Assembly: GCA_035610365.1 (NCBI GenBank)
Contig: CM069432.1
Location: 227,872,532-227,936,531 of the forward strand
Origin: Aquatica leii
Taxonomy: Eukaryota > Arthropoda > Insecta > Coleoptera > Lampyridae
Direction: 5' to 3'
DNA: 64,000 nt
The notes below the pieces were generated by a model. It was not told the DNA's origin. It saw nothing but the letters and a program-made list of their open reading frames with translations, and made no database searches. Shown piece after piece: positions 21,749 through 35,045 of this stretch (its first letter is position 1; each line of letters starts with the position of its first letter). Both the position numbers and the translations under genes were made by a program.

Positions 21749-23325
21749 GTAGAGTAGAAGCTCTTTGCTCCGACTTTTTACGGTTTGCCACAGCTAAAGC
21801 GTTTGTATTTTTTGGGTGGATTCGATGTTTCCCACTGTACGTACAGTTATAGGGTGTTGTCTTTTGTTGTTAGGTTAGTTTGCTCAGTTCTTTGAGTATT
21901 AATTAAACTAATAAGCGTATGCTTGTGACTGTCGCTATACAGTAAAGACTATTCGTTTCGAAAAAGTGAAAAACAGAAACTTCATAATGCCTGATTTTAA
22001 TATTGGTTTATCAACTATTTACGGTATAAAAAACACAACAAAGAAATTTGGTGCTCAAACTATTACAACAAAGAATACGTAAATAAGGCACAGAATGGAA
22101 AATCATAAACTTAATCGCACTTATAATCATAAAAAAAAACTAAACAGTTTCATTATGATCTAGAGCTTGAAAGTGTTTTTTGATGTTTGGATTCAAAAAT
22201 TTTAAATTTGACCGAAAATACTGAAACTGGATGTAGCTGGAGAGAGCAGATCAGTTCACGAAAATATTGCTGAAGAACAGTTTTTTATGCCGTTGTTTAC
22301 CAACGTCTACTTTGGCAGATCAATATAAAATTTTTGTTAAAAAATTTTAAGAAAAATAACTTGCATTACGATGTGCAAAACAATGCATTGATGACAGTAG
22401 ATTTGTTTGAAGACAGGTTTTGCCATCGTTTTGTACCAAATTTAAAGAGAAATTTTAAAAAATGTAGAATATCAGAAAACAGTAAAGTTTGAATTATTTT
22501 GCCCTATTACCAAATGTCACATTTTGGATTTAGCTTATAGATTAAAGTGTGAATCAAAATTTCAACTGTTTTTATAAAATATTTTTTGTGCAAGATTTTT
22601 GTGGTTTTTAACGTTTAACGTTCAAAATGCAGTTTGTGCAAATGCGATAGCTCGAAATCTGATGAAAGAAAGCGGCATTGACACAGAATTTGGTATTAAT
22701 CAGATCAAAATCAAAATGTTACCAGTGATGGTCAAACAATAGTGCTAGATTTGGTAAAAGCCGTACCAATCAACGTTTTAAGAGATGTGGCTTCGTGAAG
22801 AAGTTATAGAGTGAACTGAAATTGATAAAAGCGTGCCACTGTTACGAACAGATTATTCAGGTTCAGGAAATAAAACCGGATTAAAAACAAGAAGGCAGAT
22901 AAAGCTCAAATTTCGTGGAAACCGGCTTCTGATGCACGGCATACTTACAATAAAAGTTACTCATAAATTTGTTTATATCCGTAATAACTTTTTGACGAAA
23001 AGATCAAAATTATGAGAACAACCTGATATCCCAAAGTTTTTTTAACAATAACGCTCATGTGTATTTTTCCACTCGATTTTTCTTTAAACCCCGCAGTTGC
23101 TAAAATGACAAAATACATACTCTATGACATATGTATGTGTTTCTCGGGTAATTATATTGTTTGCACTTGCTTAGAATGTACGTAAAATACATGTTTTGTT
23201 TGTTTTATTTAGACTGATTTATTTATGGTATTCATGTTGTAACTATTGACGTTCCACAATGCAATACAATCGCTAATTCGGCATAACTGAGGTTATGGTT
23301 GTGTCCAATTAAAAAGCTTCTAATG
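21749..23325 (+). mobile_element. Jerky-like (DDE_1, Tigger-type) transposon, copy 1
   Basis: The left end GAGTAGAAGCTCTTTG at 21749, after TA, mirrors the right end, whose reverse complement reads CATTAGAAGCTTTTTAATTG. Coding pieces are DFNIGLSTIYGIKNTTKKF (DNA-binding domain, about 21990-22050), LDVAGESRSVHENIAEE, DESRF-like sequence (first Asp), LLPNVTFWI with DQSV-like sequence (family LPPNVTxLIQPMDQ), YKRYFLCKIF, VTSDGQTIVLDLVKAVP, and WNQASDALHTYNKS in the tail. Stops and frameshifts are many. The frame 22833-23015 is a shadow of this tail. Copy 2 at 25738-26939 is about 85 percent alike by eye. Confidence 0.75.
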
Positions 23326-23612
23326 TGTGCAGTTCATCTTTGTTTATTATATGTACATATTTTAAAATTTTTAACTAATACTTTTAAAAAAGTTGCTAAA
23401 CTAAAGTTTATCTTGTTTATTAAAGTATACGCAAACGTTCCGTATTCCGGAATAGAAATTTAAAATTTGATATAAAATTTTACGTTTCGTTTGGTTACAA
23501 AACTATCAGTTAATTATTTGATTACTTAAAGATTTTTTGTAGTTAGTTCCAAAAACGCTAACATAAAATAGACATAAACGATGGATTCCTGGACATTTCT
23601 TAACCATTACCA
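23326..23612 (+). repeat. Flank shared with the 26.9-27.2 kb copy
   Basis: Beyond the transposon end, similarity to 26940-27236 continues for nearly 290 bp (TGCAGTTCATCTTxGTTTAT at the start, CCAAAAACGCTAACATAAAA near the end). The two copies therefore share flanking DNA as well as the transposon, which points to duplication of a larger unit or to a compound repeat. Confidence 0.75.
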
Positions 23613-23734
23613 ACAAATGTATTGTAGCTTGGTAAATTATACATAAATAGTTATGAAAACTGCATTAGATAAAAGCATAATAATAACGTACAGATATCAG
23701 GCTTGTTCGGAAAAAACATTTAAGTTTTAGTAAT

Positions 23735-25570
23735 TTTTAAAATTTGAACATGTTCTTATTGCGAATTGAGTAATTTTGTTATTTGACTGATTCGATTACT
23801 TAACTTGTTAAACACGCAAATTTCAATAATCATTGTGAACTTTATAATGTAACGCCTAATTTTGAAATTTTATATTGTCGCTCGAACCCATATGTTTTAT
23901 AGCACGCCTATGGTTAGAAAACTTTTAGTTAATTTAAATATCGTAGGTCGCGCAAGATCGTCATGCGCGAATACCAATCGTTCGTTCTTTTTCAATTGTT
24001 TTTCGCAAATCAACACGTTGACTTAGCTCTTAAGCCTTCTTAATGTAATTAAAAGGATAAGAATTCGTTAAAATTGTTGAATTTATTGTAATTTCGTTTT
24101 GTTGTTGATAGCTTTTAAGATTTGGTTTTTGAAAATCGATTTGGATCGAATATTTAGTCAAAAATTGAAATAAAGCATGGCACATTGGGTTATAGAAAAA
24201 TGGCGTCGTCTTCATATTGTAATATCGATCCAACCTCGTAAATCGTAAATCTCGTTAGAATTGGAAGTAGCATTCCAATTGAGATATCGTCGTAGCATAA
24301 ATGGAATTCGCTTTTATGTCTACAAATCCTTGTTATTGTATTGAAGAATTACATTTTCTGGAGTCGCAGAAGTTGTAAATTTCCATTGAGTATCGTATTG
24401 TCGATTTGATTTGTTTGACCTTGTCAAACCATTGCATACATAAGGTATGAAATTCGTTATTTCGTTGATCGTATAAGTTTCGAAGGATGTACATTGATTG
24501 CATCTCTTCACCATCGCTTTCGTTGATATTGAATTTGAAAATTCAAATAGAAGCCTTTGTCGTCAGACAAAGAAATCGCTAATTCGTAAATATTATTGTA
24601 ATATTTAGCTTTCGTTGTAAGACGAAACATTGTAAAATTAGTAAACATTTGCTTTTCGTTGTTCGATCGTACAGATCGAAATTGATTTTTATAAATTGGC
24701 ATCGTAACTTTGTGAATAATTTAGTTGATAAGCTTGTGAAAGATAGATGTGATCTTAGTTTAAAGTTAGAAAACTTAGTAGCAGTTATTTATTGAAATGA
24801 TAATTATTTAATTTATTTTCATGTATATAAACTTGTAATCTTTGTACATTGTTCGATTTATATTTCTTTTGTTGGTTATTGAATTTGTGCATTTAGTAAA
24901 TAGATTTGTTTATTTGATATTGTGTTTATTAATATATTGCAACAGAAATTGAATGCACAAGATGTAATAAAATTTGTCATTGATCTGTTACCCGAACATG
25001 CGAATTCCCCTATACATAGAAAGAAGTTCAACGATCGAAGTTGTTCAAATTGTTTGTTTCGTATTGGTTAATATAGTAAACGATATTATTGTTGATATCG
25101 GTTATAATAAAAAGTCAAATAAATATCTTTATATCATAATTTCTTTATAACACTGCACAAGCAAAAGTTCGATAAATTACTGTTGACGTCTCATTTCCAT
25201 CAAAATCAAACGTTGCAAGAAGACTAGTATTGGAATTGCAAAAATTCTAAATTGTACTTACATTTAGTTACAAGGAAATTACCAATAATTACCAACTCTT
25301 GCGAGCATAACCTAAAATATTTAATTTGAAAACTAAACGTTTTGCTCTATACGTACCGTCTAAGCTAATTCCATAACATTTACGCTGTTCTAATTAATTT
25401 TTTTTTTTAATTTTATAATTGTGTTGCATGGAATATTTGTACGGTAATGAGTTTGGCCTGTACGGAAATTACCTTAATTTGTAGAGCAATGAAGTTGGTC
25501 AAACTAAATGCACAACGTTGTCTAACTGCTAATAAACTTACAATGTGCCGTATTATTTGTTAGTCGTAGA
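23735..25570 (+). repeat. Dispersed repeat block, interrupted copy (partner at 31.03-31.52 kb)
   Basis: 23740-23840 matches 31035-31135 (shared word GATTCGATTACTTAACTTGT), and 25143-25570 matches 31147-31510 (shared words TTTATAACACTGCACAAGCA, CTATACGTACCGT, ACTAAATGCACAACGTTGT). In the partner the two parts are adjacent. Here 1.3 kb lies between them. No protein was recognised in the repeat. Confidence 0.8.
23848..25142. mobile_element. 1.3-kb insertion in the repeat block, candidate solo LTR
   Basis: Found by comparing the block with its uninterrupted partner at 31 kb. CTTTATAA stands on both sides (23840-23847 and 25143-25150), consistent with a target duplication. The insert starts TGTAACGCC and has AATAAA signals near its other end, as an LTR would. 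No inverted ends and no protein were recognised, and the far end does not close with a plain CA, so the class stays open. If it is an LTR it is a fossil without its internal part. Confidence 0.5.
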
Positions 25571-25737
25571 AAAAGTGTATTTTACGTCAACAGTGGAAAA
25601 CTATTTTTTACTCAAGATTGGAAATTGGCGTACTAACTTTGTTAGTAAATAAGCTGACACTTCATAAAAAATAGAGATAATAGTGTGACACTCGTTATAT
25701 AGCAAGTACTACAAATTATTAATCGTCTCGTCTCAAA

Positions 25738-26939
25738 AAATTATAAACTTGATCGGGCTTATAATCATCAAAAAACTAAACAGTTTCATCATGATCTAGA
25801 TATTCAAAGTGTTGTAAATTTGACAGGGAATACGGAAGCTGGATGTAGCTAGAGAGAGCAGATCAGTCGCCGAATAACATTTTTTAGCAATGTTGTTTTA
25901 CGGTGGTAGTCATCAAATTACAATGCGGATAGAACCAGCTTTTTATGACGTTGTTTGCCAACGTCTACTCTAGCAGGTGAGTATAAAACTTTTTTCATCA
26001 TATTGTACCAAATTTTAAAAAATATAGAATGCCAGAATACAGTAATGTACTTTTGTTGTTAGGTAACTGTGGCGTTTATTTTGCCCTATAACCAAATGCC
26101 ACATATTTTATTCGGCTTATGGATCAAAGCGTAAAGCGAAATTTTAAAAGTTTCCATGAAAGATCTTTTGTGCAAGGCTTTTGTAGGTGCTGACTTTGAT
26201 GTTAAAATTTTCCAGAAAAAGTTTAATGTTAAAAATGAAATATTTGCTAATGTCATAGCTTGGATTCTTATGAAAGTGACTGTACAGCGGCGGTGACACA
26301 AACTTTTGATTATGCAGATTACAAACAAAATGTTACCAGTGATGGTCAAAATGTGGTGCTAGATTTGGTAGAAGATGAACCAATAAAATTTTTATGTGGC
26401 TCGTGAAAAAGTTATAAAGTGGACTGCAGTTTATAAAAGTGTGCCAGTTGTCAAAAAAACTGTTACTTCCGATTCGGGAAGTAAAATTGGATTAAAAACA
26501 AATGGCAGATAAAGCTCAAATTTTGTGGAACCAGGCTTCTGATGCATCGCATACCCACATTTATAGAATTTGCCAAATCCAATAAAATAAATAAATTTGT
26601 TTATAATCCGTAGTAACTTTATGACAAAAAAATCAAAATTATGAAATATTTTAAAACACTAATGCTCATGTGTATTTTTGCACTCAATTTATCAACCCCG
26701 CAGTTGCTAAAATGACGAAATACATACTGTACGACGTATGTATGTACTTGTCGGTAATTATATTGTTTGCACATACTTAAAAAAGTATGTAGAAAACATG
26801 TTTTAATCGTCTTCATTTTTATATAAACTGATTTATTTATGGTACTCATCGTATAATTATTGACGTTCCATAATCCCACACGATCGCTAATTCAGCATAA
26901 CTGAAGTCATTGTTGTGCCAAATTAAAGAGCTTCTACTG
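25738..26939 (+). mobile_element. Jerky-like (DDE_1, Tigger-type) transposon, copy 2, 5' truncated
   Basis: Starts at the position equal to 22105 of copy 1, so its first 350 bp or so are missing. The right end reads CTTCTACTG followed by TA at 26940-26941. Coding pieces are LDVARESRSVAE, VLLLLGNCGVYFALxPNAT-like sequence, FIRLMDQSVKRNFKSFHERS, FDVKIFQKKFNVKNEIFANV, SDGQNVVLDLVEDEP and KADKAQILWNQASDAS. The FIRLMDQSV box keeps the Asp of the family's LIQPMDQ. Frameshifts and stops are frequent. A small stretch near 25895-25955 is absent from copy 1. Confidence 0.75.
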
Positions 26940-27236
26940 TATGCAGTTCATCTTCGTTTATTGTACTGTACAAACAAATAATGTATGTATTTTTTAAAAT
27001 TTCTAACGAATAAGTTTAAAAAAGTTGCTGAATTAAATTGATCTTATTTATTAAAATATACGCAACGTTCCGTATTAGAAATTTAAAATTTGAAATAATA
27101 AAATTTTACGTTTCGTTTGGTTACAAAACTATCAGTAAATTATTTGATTAATAAAAGATTGTTTGTAGTTAGTTCCAAAAACGCTAACATAAAATAGATA
27201 TAAACGATGGACTCTCGGACATCTCTTAGTCGTTAC
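26940..27236 (+). repeat. Flank shared with 23326-23612
   Basis: Matches the DNA after copy 1 as far as ATAAACGATGGAxTCxxGGA, then diverges. Confidence 0.75.
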
Positions 27237-30200
27237 CGTAAAATAAAAGATGAGGTTTTAGATTGCATAATGATCAAAGTTAACATGTAGGTTACTCAAA
27301 TTGATTTGAACATAAATCAGAATAGTCACAAAAGTTTTAATAATAGATGCTTATCATTGAGCAGGTCAAAGAGAACTTTTGCCTACTCAAAAATGCGTTT
27401 AATAAACAAAAACAATTAAAAAGGTAAATAAATCATTAAAGTTTTTAAAAAAATTGAAATCTACTAAAAGCAACTTAATACAAAATTTGTTGGCTTATAC
27501 AAGACACAAGTGTACTGAAACAGTTACTAGCTTATTATTAAGTTTAAATTACAGAATAACAAATAATGTACATCGTGATTTCAAATACTCCTTTAAGGAA
27601 CGTTTTTAATCAGTTGCATATGCGGTGAAAGAGAAATCGCTTAGAGGTAGATTTAGCTATTTGATAATCATATAAATTTTTAGAACAACGACACTTAATT
27701 AGTAAATATATTAAAACCTGCTATGCAATAATCCAGGAGTAACCAATACAGTAGCTTGTTAATTAATTACATCAAACACTCAAACTGTTTTTTAATTACG
27801 TAGTACTTTATCCGATATTGCATAACGTGATTGAACATAAATAATGAGAAGTGGCAGTAATAAATTGCTTGTCTATCAGATTTAGTCTGCGCCGTACTTT
27901 TTACTTCTTTAAAACTATTTAAATGCGGTATTCTTTGGGTGACACTAAGTGTCGGACTTAACTAGCATAATAAACAGTTCCGCATTTTTAACAAAACATA
28001 GTGAGGGATCAAATTAATTGATCGTTAAAATTTACAACATGTAAACGTAGAATGCAATTGTAGCAAAATTATTAATGCTAGCACATAATTTAGAATTCTA
28101 CTATCGTTTAGCGAAAACGATTTGCGATAAAATAACTAAATAAATATTCTTAAGAAACGGTTTCTGACAATTGTGGGCTGTTTGATCATAATATTATAAT
28201 ATATGCAACAACAATAAAAAATACTTTATCATTTCTGCAGTATCTGTTATTTACCGTTTAATAGATCCGTTTATACCTTAAAGGTACACCAACTAGGAAG
28301 TGTAATTAATTTTCTTTCTATATCACCAAAAGGTTTTTAGATGTATTTTTTTCATATTGCGGTATAATTCAACAATTACGTTGAACTACATGTAAAACAA
28401 AAAATATATAAAAAATAATTGCCAATTACTGACTGCCATATCTGTAGATTTATCGTTATCATTAGTTTATTAGGTTGATAATATTGTGAAAGGCGTTGAC
28501 ATTACTTATAATTAATTGATGTTAACGAGAGTAATAAATCCATCAAAAGTCTTGTAATATTGTTGAATTACGTTTGTTCTAATTTAATTGTTATGCATTC
28601 AGTACAACTTACAAATAGTAAAAATTTTACATCACCATTTCTTTAGGTTCTTATGTACAAAGCTTAGAACAGAATCGTCCTTTACAGCATCTAGCTTGAG
28701 GATAACCAAGTAATAATTGCAAAAAAGTAGGATTAGGAAACAGCATAAAAAATACGAAAAAGCTAATTTTAAAATTAATTTAAAGAAGCTTAAGTGTTAG
28801 TTAATAGAAAAAAAGACATTACAAGAAAAGAAAAGGTAAAGATTACACTAAAGAAACTAGAAACAAAACTTAAAAACTGTATATATTTATATAGGTATTT
28901 AATCTTGATAAAAAAAAGATAATAGAAACAACGCCAAACTAGTGAAACCTTTCCTATTGAACTTGAAAATATAATTTGTTACAAGCCTTCATCAATCAGC
29001 TAAAAAATATAAATGCACAACAAGCTGTGTTACATTTTCAATCAAAAACGTTTAGTACGTTTCAACTATCAATGACGCAACTTTGAAATAATAGTCATGT
29101 GGGGATAAATATCTAGGTAGTAACCTCTGCTCCATTTCCGGATGCGTTCGAACGTCATTGTTACTTTGATTATGGTGCTGGCACAAGGTTTTAGAACTCC
29201 GTAATGGGTACATTTTGTCATCTATCAACATCTGTCTTATGGAAATGTTTTTTTAGAAAATCTTTCTTGATGTATCGCACCTACACTTTAAAGGGGTGAC
29301 TGAAGGGTTGCATGTTTGGAGATCGCATTAAGGTTAGCAAATTTTCTTGTTTCGCTTAGCTCTTGTTTGTTACCCCCATTATGTTTAATTGCTGACGTTC
29401 CACCATTGGGGTTGTTAATTACTCGATCCATAATAAACGTTTGGAACGGTGTAATTACTGACATCGATAGATGCGTTTCTTAGTAGTACCGTACTTTAAG
29501 GTATTTATTGCTTTCAGATTATTATTATAACGTTTCAAGCGGGAATAGACCATAACTGTACAGTCGTTTTGACGTAAAATTGGACGGAGTTCGCTATAAA
29601 TCGATATACGATCGTTCGGTAGGTACGTAAACATTTAAAGTGTTAATTTCTAACCGTACTACGAGGTCACGGACTGTGTGATAACGTTACTGTATTGCTA
29701 TTGTTAGACTATTGTTCGGTATTATGTAAATTAGGATTATTGGTTTGTGTCATTTAAATTAAATATTGTAATTCTATAATTTTGTTCAGTGAGGAAATTC
29801 AGAAGTTGCCGCCGCTTATGTTTGTTATAAAAAAGTTAATCAAAACAAAACTGTTTAATCTCGTTAGAACCTTTGACGTCATACAGTCCGGTGAGAATTT
29901 TAGTAATAAAAATATTCTAAATGATGCGATTGATGTCGGCCAATGATTTTTTTTCTATTTGCGCACTTATGTCATTGTAGGGTCACGTATTTCCAAATCT
30001 GCGTTAAACTTTATTAATTTATGCGATAGAACTATTAAAAATTGTTATGCAATTTACACGATATTAGGTGATATCGAACCAAAATAACAACTAATTGTAA
30101 GGTTAATTTAATGTAGATGCCACTGTCTATTATTATTGACGTAGCTACGATATAAAAACATATTATGTAGTAACAATGTAGGACTGTATCGACGACTAAT

Positions 30201-31029
30201 ATTTAGTCTAGAACTTTGCTGTGATATTTTTGTGTCTCTCTTCTCAGTTTAACAGCTGTTAATGCAATACTAGCCCAGAAAAAAATAAAACTCTAAGTCT
30301 GTTATAACTTTGGGTTGTTTTATTTTTTAACGCACAATTAGGATTGCAAGTTTGAGTACTTCCTTTCTCTGGCCCAGACTTTGGTACGTTAGCATTTTTT
30401 TTCTCTCTACGCAAGGAAAGGTGGCGCAGGGAACCGACTCGTCCAACGAAGTTTGGTACTTACAGTCAGACCCATGACCGTCTGCAACGGAAGCTAGCCA
30501 AATAGGTGAGTCTACTCTACTCTTTCACCTTCACAATTGGTGCGTTACTAACTGTGTCAGAAAGATACAGTTTTGTTGCTATAAATGCTGCCAGTTTAGG
30601 TATGCTAACTTGTTGTCAAAAAAAAAGTCATGTAAAAATTAGAAAAAGTCAACAAACAGTGACAAATATTGACTCAGATCTTTACATTCCTGAATATTAA
30701 CATCCATGCCAAAGACAGTCAGTATAATAAAATTTCTTTTGTGGTTTATGTCGTTTAACAAGTTTATAGTAAAAATTGATATGATACTTAATGGTTAATT
30801 TCCGACCAATACTCTAAACTAATATAAAAGTGGTATCGTCAAATAATTGTCGATGTTAGTTAATCAAAAAGTACGCACCAAATATTTATCAATGTTTTTA
30901 CATACATGCAATTCTAATTTTTTAATATAATAATTTCACAACTAATGATGAATGCCAAAAGATAATTAGTGTTTTATGAATTGTCATGCAGTTCAACACA
31001 CTGATTGATGTTAATAAACACTAATTTCT
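27237..31029. other. No gene assigned; two less AT-rich patches
   Basis: 29100-29640 and 30350-30500 are richer in G and C than their surroundings. The second contains CTGGCCCAGACTTTGG, GGTGGCGCAGGGAACCGAC and CAACGGAAGCTAGCC. It is followed by TAGGTGAGT, which fits a splice donor, and by a 64-codon open frame at 30506-30700. I recognise no protein in either patch. A host exon or leader, or an old retroelement edge, are possible. Confidence 0.35.
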
Positions 31030-31515
31030 TTAAGTTAACATGTACTTATTGCAAATTGACTAATTTTGTTATTCGATTGATTCGATTACTTAACTTGTTA
31101 AACATGCAAATTTTAATAATTACTGTCAATTTTTTAAACAGCCTTCCTTTATAACACTGCACAAGCAAGTTACCAATAATTATAAACGCTTGCAAACATA
31201 TCCTAAAATATTTAATTTGAAAACCAAACTCTTTTTACTCTATACGTACCGTTTAAGCTAATGAAATGGCAGTCACGCTGTCCTAATTGATTTGTTTTTA
31301 AACTTTATAGTTGTGGTGCACGGAATATTTGTACAGGTTTCCTAAATTATGCCTCTATAATAAATTATTTTGTACGGTAATGGGTTTGACCTGTAAGAAA
31401 ATTACTTTAACCTGTACGTCAATGAAATTTGTCATACTAAATGCACAACGTTGTTTAATTGCTACTAAACATAGAATGTGTCGTATTATCTGTAAGTCGT
31501 AGATAAAAGTGTCTC
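31030..31515 (+). repeat. Dispersed repeat block, uninterrupted copy
   Basis: Partner of 23735-25570. It has extra sequence near 31330-31375 compared with the partner. The 63-codon frame at 31311-31502 is not conserved in the partner, so I do not call it a gene. Confidence 0.8.
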
Positions 31516-34500
31516 GCACGTCTAATTAAACTCCTACTACGACCGTTTATAATATTGCGTATTAAGCGAGGAACACACGCGTTGAGAATCTTTTATATTA
31601 TCTAGATTAATAGATGGATTTGTAAAAACCTAATCTTTAATCTATTTTTAAGAATTTTTGTAACGGATTCTCTAGCCGTTTATTCCAATTTCCTACACAG
31701 AGACATCAATTTCTCATTTTTGTAGTGTACAAAGCTTAATACATATTTTTTTTTTGTTTGTCATGTGCTAAATAGACTAAATTTTTATTTAAAAACGTGC
31801 TGATAAAGTAAATAGTAATTTGGAAATTATTTTTTTTGTGGAAAACGCTTTTACATTAGAAACCGATCTTGACTAAGTATGCAACTCTTTGCAAAAATCA
31901 CATTTTGTTATTCAACCAAATTGAACGATTTAGTCAAAACAAACTATTGGTTTTCAGACAGCGGTAGTAGAATGTCAGTTGGCTTTTCGCATTGACATAA
32001 ACAATATGTCTAATTATTTGTTATTAGAACTAATTTTCCCTTCGGTCATTAGATTGGTAAGCTCATGAAAGAACTTGTGATAAAACACTAGTTTTTGAAA
32101 CAGCAATTATTTGTTGATGCGTATAAATTAAGCATAAAAACACTGCTTTTTTATAATAGAAATGCATCAATTCCAGTTGCACATGCCTATATATAAAAAA
32201 ACCGTAGCAAATAGTAGTGAAATTCTATACTCAAAATATCAATGACATCTTTACGGAGATTTGAAAATCATTAGATTGCTGATATCGTATGCAAATGGAA
32301 CAGTAGGGCTAGAGACTTACTTTAAGCAGTTTAAAATTTATCCCAATAAAAATATAAGGTGCAACATGCAAAACTGAAATTCTACTATGTTGACTGATTA
32401 GATGACTATTTGCTATGCAACAGACACGAAAATCAAGCAACTAGCAAAAAAATTTGATGAAGAAAAATTATTTCTATGTCTATGTTGCAAAAAACTGCTG
32501 TATGGTACGACGTTTTTGCTTTGACCTGTAAAATGGTAGTAAGAATTTCAAAATCCAAATACTATTGCAACGTACCAATATACATTATTTCAGACGAAAT
32601 TAAATAAAACAAATTTATGAATCGTTTTTTTTAATATGGATACTGTTACTTATAAACTTTTAGAAAATTGTTGAATTGTATTTTATACAAAAAAATTAGT
32701 ATTGTAGTATAAAACTAAATTTTTAATCTCAAAGTTAATTATGTAAAAACAAGTGAAAAAAAATTTGAGTCATATATGTTTTAATAAGAACGTAATGTAG
32801 TTTTATGTAAACGGGTATAAAAATGAAAACGTTGAAAACTGATTTTATACCCGCGTAATTCAAATACGTTTAGTAATTTTCGTATAAATCAGCTTTCAAT
32901 GTTTCTATCTTTATAGCCATTTACATACTGTTATTCATACATAGTAAATTTATACTATGAGATCGCCCTGCCATCAAATTTGACTCATATTGTAGTATAT
33001 TTCTGATAATGATAATATAATATAACACAATTACACATACTACATGTAAGTTTTATAAAAAAATCCTGAAGGTGTCATTTAAGTCAAAATTAGAATAAAA
33101 AACTATAAGTTAAAACTTCTTCTAAAATTAGTTAATATTGAAACCTTCTCAAAGTCAAGTCACATTCGAGAGGATGACCGAAGGATGTTGAACATTCTAG
33201 AAACAGGTAATAGAAGATTTCTGTCGGTTTAAATAAATAAGTCATTAAGGTATGTACTAAGATATATAAACCAAGTGACCATGCTAGTAAATAGTGATAG
33301 TGATACATAAATTAATGCGTTTTTCTTAAATATCGTTAGATTGACTTAGTTACGTGTAGTTTTAATCGTGTAAATATTTATTTATAGATAAATTAATTTA
33401 AAATTCGTAACAATATTATCAATACAGAAGAAGTATACTGCAGGTAAAATTAGTTGGTATTTGTTAGATCACAAAACGACTGTTGTCAATTAAACATTGA
33501 TCAAACAGTCGCATAAGAACCACTAACTGAAAACGTAGTAAGTAGTCTGTATAGTTGTGAAAAACAACACTAAAGAAACGATGGACAGCAGTTGCGTCCT
33601 TTTGGGACTTCTCAGCACCGTGATAACTCTAATGTGTTTTCACAACTATTACTGAGAACTACTGCAGTTATATCTCGTAAGCATCCGAGTAGCATATGTG
33701 AATAACAAATGGCGTTTCCACCTCGTGGCAATTTCCACGTACTAAATATTAATTTGTTATTATAAATACAATATTACATAATGTAATATGTATTATTGTA
33801 TATAATTTGTTGTCGGTTGGTTTGTCTGCCTTCAAGTATTGACTATTGTAAATATCCAGGTTTAATAGAAAAACGTGTTTAAAATTTCTTTTTCTTGGGA
33901 GTTACAACTTTTTAATTATTTTGTATAAATTTATTACAAATTTATTCATTATTTTTAAAAGGCGATAGTTAAGAATAACATTATTTATTTTAGCAATATA
34001 TTTAATTTAAACTTCTGATTATATTATTATTATTGTAATATTATTTTGACGTGTTAATCTAACTATTCCATTATTGTATACCTGTAAATTTTAGTTAAAA
34101 CCACCATTTTAAATCTTTTGTTCACTATTTTTATGTATTACTGTATTTTTACTATAAAATTTTTTTCATATGCTACTTGTACAAAAAAAATTGTGGTTTT
34201 TAAATATTCACAATTTGCAATCGATTTTAAACGTCTCTATAATTACAACTACATCTTAACTTAATCTCTAAAATATTGTTGCTTTTCACACTTGTATAAA
34301 TATGCTTACATTAACTTTGATTAAGCGGAACCTGCATTCCGAAAAAATATATGTAGGTGTAGATTTCATATATTGACATTTAAATACAAAAGATTATGCG
34401 GATACTCACAAAGCTATTAATTACAGTATATTAAATTATCAAATTTAGTGAGATTTTTCGGTTTGAGTTGACAGTAATAGCCGGCTAACTGTTGTTGCGA

Positions 34501-35045
34501 CATCTCTAAATGTCAAGAATAATTTACAAAATTTAAACAAACAAATGTGTAAATAAAAATTTATTGTTTATAGTAAATATACTTTTATTTATTTTTGAAG
34601 GAGCTGTTTGTAGAAAAGTTTAAATTAATCGCAAATATTATTGTTACCGTGTAAATGTGAGTAGGTCTTGGTTGATTTTGTTTAATAATAGTTCCCTTTA
34701 CTATACGCTGACTACTTTATAAAAGATTTGTTTAATTAAAAGTGTAATAGATAATTTACAAGCTGTGTCTATTAACGGTAAACTCGTTGCGGTTTTAACT
34801 TGTATTGTAGTTCAGTATGTTATAACGCGTGTCTTACATTCTATTGTTACCATATTAATAATCACCGACATTTGTTCAAGATCAACAGCAGAAGCATTTT
34901 AAATAATTTGCTAAATAAGCAGATATATAAATAAGAAAATTATAGAAAATGAGTACATTTTGAGTCTAGACGATGAAAATATCATGATCTACTGGACTAC
35001 AGCACATGCTGGTCCCGTGATAGCGGAGGACAAGGAGGATAATTC
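31516..35045. other. AT-rich stretch without recognised genes
   Basis: About 3.5 kb. Nothing was recognised beyond AT-rich words and weak short inverted repeats. Confidence 0.5.

Noticed and set aside
24030-24702. Three minus-strand open frames in a row
   Set aside because: They lie in the 1.3-kb insertion, change frame, are Asn/Lys-rich and show no family motif; taken as compositional.
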